Positions 15,702 through 16,410 of a DNA stretch of 16,410 nucleotides are shown piece by piece. The translations under genes were made by a program, and so were the position numbers. Positions within the stretch are counted from its first letter, which is position 1. Every line of letters starts with the position of its first letter. The DNA comes from Prevotella sp. (GTDB lineage Bacteria > Bacteroidota > Bacteroidia > Bacteroidales > Bacteroidaceae). Below the pieces are notes generated by a model that was not told the origin of the DNA, did no database searches, and saw only the letters and a program-made list of their open reading frames with translations. The DNA is taken from the NCBI GenBank assembly GCA_017430675.1, contig JAFRMM010000122.1, positions 1-16,410 on the forward strand. Reading direction: 5' to 3'.

Positions 15702-16410
15702 CTATCAAAGCAAACAAGATGAGAGAAGTATTGAGAAACATCTGGTATATGGCCCGTCGCTTCAAGACGGCAGCGGTGCTGAACTTCGTAGGACTCACGG
15801 TAGCCTTCGCGGCCTTTTACCTGCTGATGACACAGGTGGTATATAACATTTCTTATAATTCGTGTATCTCAGACAATGAGCGCGTATTTCGATTTGAGAC
15901 GAAGATGGGTCCTGACTCTCCATGGGGCATTAATTGTAATCGTCCTACTAATGCCATTTTGTCGGAGATGCCACAGGTAGAGGCCATGACTGAACTGGCC
16001 AGTTGGGGGCAGACTCGTGAGTTCATAGTTGGCGAGAGTGTGGTCGAGCATCCACGTTCTGGCTCAAATCTGACACCATTCGGTGCAATTTCTGCATATT
16101 GTCTTGATGGCAAGCTGAGTTGGGACAACTACGGCGAGCGGAGTGTCATCATACCGGCATCGCTGGCCAAGAAGATCTTCGGTCGTACGGACGTGGCCGG
16201 ACAACCAATCTACTCGAAGAGCGACACTCTGACCGTACAAGGTGTCTATGAGGACTTCCCTGCCAACTGTTCAATGAAGAACGATGTTTATTATGCCACA
16301 CAAAACAATCTGCAGGACTGGGGTGAGTGGAGTTATATTGCTTATGTGAAACTACGGAAAGGGGTTGATGCTGAAGAAATGATGAAGGGTTTCGCCAATC
16401 AGTTCAAGGA
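15698..16410 (+). CDS. FtsX/MacB-type ABC transporter permease, N-terminal part
   Basis: An open frame runs off the right edge; 237 residues are visible. It starts with MTIKANKMREVLRNIWYMARRFKTAA, then a membrane helix (about 29-52, NFVGLTVAFAAFYLLMTQ), then a large extracytoplasmic domain with SEMPQVEAMTEL, RSVIIPASLAKKIFG, TDVAGQPIY and TVQGVYEDFPANCSMKNDVY. This is the MacB periplasmic-core pattern of Bacteroidetes ABC permeases, which normally reach about 780 residues with two FtsX domains. It would pair with a separate ATPase that is not in the window. The ATG at 15698 overlaps the adaptor stop as ATGA, favouring coupled translation; ATG at 15719 (MREVL) is equally reasonable and closer to family starts. 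Confidence 0.88.
   Translation, partial: MTIKANKMREVLRNIWYMARRFKTAAVLNFVGLTVAFAAFYLLMTQVVYNISYNSCISDNERVFRFETKMGPDSPWGINCNRPTNAILSEMPQVEAMTELASWGQTREFIVGESVVEHPRSGSNLTPFGAISAYCLDGKLSWDNYGERSVIIPASLAKKIFGRTDVAGQPIYSKSDTLTVQGVYEDFPANCSMKNDVYYATQNNLQDWGEWSYIAYVKLRKGVDAEEMMKGFANQFK

Overview
The window looks like a chromosomal segment of a Bacteroidales bacterium, most likely Prevotella/Segatella-like. The signs are TTTG-N19/20-TAnnTTTG promoters, weak Shine-Dalgarno sites, many lipoproteins, a Bacteroidales-type repetitive surface lipoprotein and a TolC/HlyD/FtsX efflux operon run by an NtrC-like two-component pair. There is no rRNA, tRNA or CRISPR. The genus is inferred from sequence style, not proven.

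Layout, left to right. (1) 13-2112: an ABC exporter of the NHLM peptide-bacteriocin type (the ATPase/permease without a peptidase domain), probably the last gene of an operon entering from the left. (2) 2113-2446: no intact gene; IS-terminus-like repeats, a decayed reverse-strand ORF remnant and a good Bacteroidales promoter. (3) 2447-3801: a complete IS4-family insertion sequence of 1355 bp with 18-bp imperfect ends, an intact 397-aa transposase and a 9-bp target duplication. It has landed in the short leader between that promoter and the next operon. (4) 3827-10019: a tight forward run of adenine deaminase, a lipoprotein with two formylglycine-generating-enzyme-like domains, a class-I glutamine-amidotransferase-like lipoprotein hydrolase, a class A acid phosphatase with a C-terminal sorting-like tail, and a Prevotella-type surface lipoprotein. 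It ends at a perfect 16-bp-arm palindrome. (5) 10085-11383, reverse: a secreted CE1-type esterase with a Pro-Gln-Gly-rich insertion. (6) 11495-13001, reverse: a histidine kinase and a response regulator made of receiver plus Fis-type HTH without the AAA+ domain. (7) 13147 to the right edge: a divergent efflux operon of TolC-like protein, HlyD-like adaptor and FtsX/MacB-type permease (cut by the window end).

How the parts may work together. The regulator pair and the efflux operon share a 145-bp divergent region holding a perfect 17-bp palindrome, an extra half site 23 bp away, and a housekeeping-type promoter for the efflux side. This fits a regulator that lost the sigma-54 activator domain and now acts on an ordinary promoter. 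The operon downstream of the IS combines periplasmic dephosphorylation with intracellular adenine deamination and an amide hydrolase, which could be nucleotide/nitrogen scavenging, but that link is inference.

Most notable structures: two 4-unit heptanucleotide tracts (YTATTGG) forming the hydrophobic N-terminal segments of two adjacent export proteins, where a 7-nt repeat gives the same heptapeptide cycle in all three frames; a 17-bp motif present three times (two direct, one inverted) inside the tolC-like coding sequence; and the IS that separates a promoter from its operon.
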